64,000 nt of DNA from Sabethes cyaneus (taxonomy: Eukaryota > Arthropoda > Insecta > Diptera > Culicidae), in NCBI RefSeq assembly GCF_943734655.1, contig NC_071354.1, positions 193,104,911-193,168,910 on the forward strand, read 5' to 3'. Below, in pieces: positions 63,222 through 64,000 of this stretch (its first letter is position 1; each line of letters opens with the position of its first letter). Made by a program: the position numbers and the translations under genes. Below the pieces are notes generated by a model. It searched no databases and was not told where the DNA came from. It saw only the letters and a program-made list of their open reading frames with translations.

Positions 63222-64000
63222 CAATCTCAATCAAATCCTAATGATGAAAACACTACTTTGTTGCAGAATATTGATTGTAATTGACGATAAATATGTCTAT
63301 AATTTACACTAAAAGCAACGCCTGATGCGTACAAGAAAAAGTATATAAAATACTTGATATATTTCCTAATACCTAACAAGAGAATATTGCACGCAACCGT
63401 TTACGTAAGGCGTGTCCGCAAACAAAAACATTTCGCAAAAAAACTGTGCTCAGCTGCAACGGCATTGCATCGCAGATTCCCGTCCCGAGGCCTTTGGTCC
63501 GCTAATTTGCGCCTCACTGTAAACCATCTTTCAATGTCATCTCGCTCTCGCTTCCCCACGAACGAAACGAAAGGTGGGTGCGCTCCACGAAGAGCCAGCC
63601 AGCAAGCCAACAGTCAACGAACGCAGAGTCGTTGGTGCGTGCTAAACTTTGCGTAGGAAATTTCTGTATCAGAGAGAGAGATACAAAAGAGAGAGAAGTG
63701 GAAGTATTTCATCAATGCTTGACCACTTGCGGGAAATTCCGACTATCTCGCAATCACAATTCGTACGCAACCAATAGTGTTGCTTCTAATCTGTCGAATG
63801 TTATATTAACATTCTTATCTTAATTTAATTTCTTCGAATTGACCAACATTACGATAGCTCGCCAATTGGTTTTATTGATTGTATGTCAGTCGAACAAATC
63901 AACATTTCAAAAATGTAGAAATGTGAAAAAAATTAATGTTTAAATACTAAAACTAGTTTTGAAAAAATTGGCTTTCAGCACCAAGGACTATATGGAAAAA
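63222..64000. other. No gene recognised; GC-richer patch at 63440-63640
   Basis: The patch contains GCCAGCCAGCAAGCCAACAG and many CpG. Frames on both strands (100 and 69 codons) overlap and carry no motif. Composition resembles the patches at 15520-15930 and 52420-52720; a host promoter or 5' UTR is possible but unproven. A (GA)n stretch lies at 63675-63700. Confidence 0.4.

Noticed and set aside
1..64000. Integrated viral sequences
   Set aside because: I saw no recognisable viral polymerase, capsid, nucleoprotein or glycoprotein motif; all RT hits fit LINE or Bel/Pao elements. A protein database search would be needed to exclude very decayed copies.

Overview
The window looks like non-coding nuclear DNA from an insect. 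The mixture of repeats points to a culicine mosquito (Aedes, Culex or a relative): Jockey-type LINEs with (TAAA)n tails, RTE-type LINEs, Bel/Pao fragments, mariner-superfamily transposases of the mosquito ITmD37E style, tRNA-derived SINEs and many short TIR elements. That assignment is inference from family knowledge; no host gene fixes it. I found no intact host protein gene, no rRNA gene, no functional tRNA gene, no CRISPR array and no bacterial operon. Every protein I could recognise is a mobile-element protein, and nearly all are broken by stops, frameshifts or deletions. The best preserved is a 450-codon Jockey reverse transcriptase (RT) at 10345-11697.

Layout. 1-8.7 kb: two head-to-head LINE fragments, a mariner-type transposase fragment, a Helitron-like element (3215-5824) holding a short TIR element, then unique sequence. 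8.7-12.8 kb: a hAT-like element (8703-12765) that splits a tRNA-derived SINE and carries a short TIR element and the Jockey RT. 12.9-17 kb: a second Helitron-like copy, then unique sequence with a GC-rich patch. 16.7-22.7 kb: a graveyard of RTE, mariner and Bel/Pao fragments (Bel/Pao split by an RTE insertion), a Harbinger-like element with a 105-bp hairpin element inside it, and a SINE with a clean target duplication. 22.7-33.3 kb: unique sequence, a second SINE family, an internally deleted mariner element with 28-bp TIRs, a nested palindrome and a purine-rich block.

33.3-39 kb: the most interesting structure, a 5.65-kb hAT-like element with a perfect 8-bp target duplication (TGCTGAGA). It contains eight 139-bp tandem repeats and two RTE fragments. 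Inside the 3' end of one RTE is a 1.76-kb element with CACAGTG termini (like RAG recombination signal heptamers) and a 5-bp duplication CGACG, the signature of Transib. Inside that sits a tRNA-Glu-like SINE with its own target duplication. 39-49.9 kb: TIR elements, a mariner pseudogene, a TIR element nested in a LINE target duplication, a purine-rich block and two LINE RT fragments. 49.9-53.4 kb: mostly unique sequence. 53.4-60 kb: minisatellite, a third Helitron-like copy, SINEs, a Tigger/pogo-like element nested in a small TIR element nested in a SINE, and purine-rich blocks. 60-64 kb: a 2.9-kb TIR element and a GC-rich unique end.

There is no working gene system here. The value of the window is its record of insertions inside insertions, which gives relative ages and exact target duplications for several element families, including a group of CCCA-ended elements whose 2-bp target duplications are TA, AT or AA.
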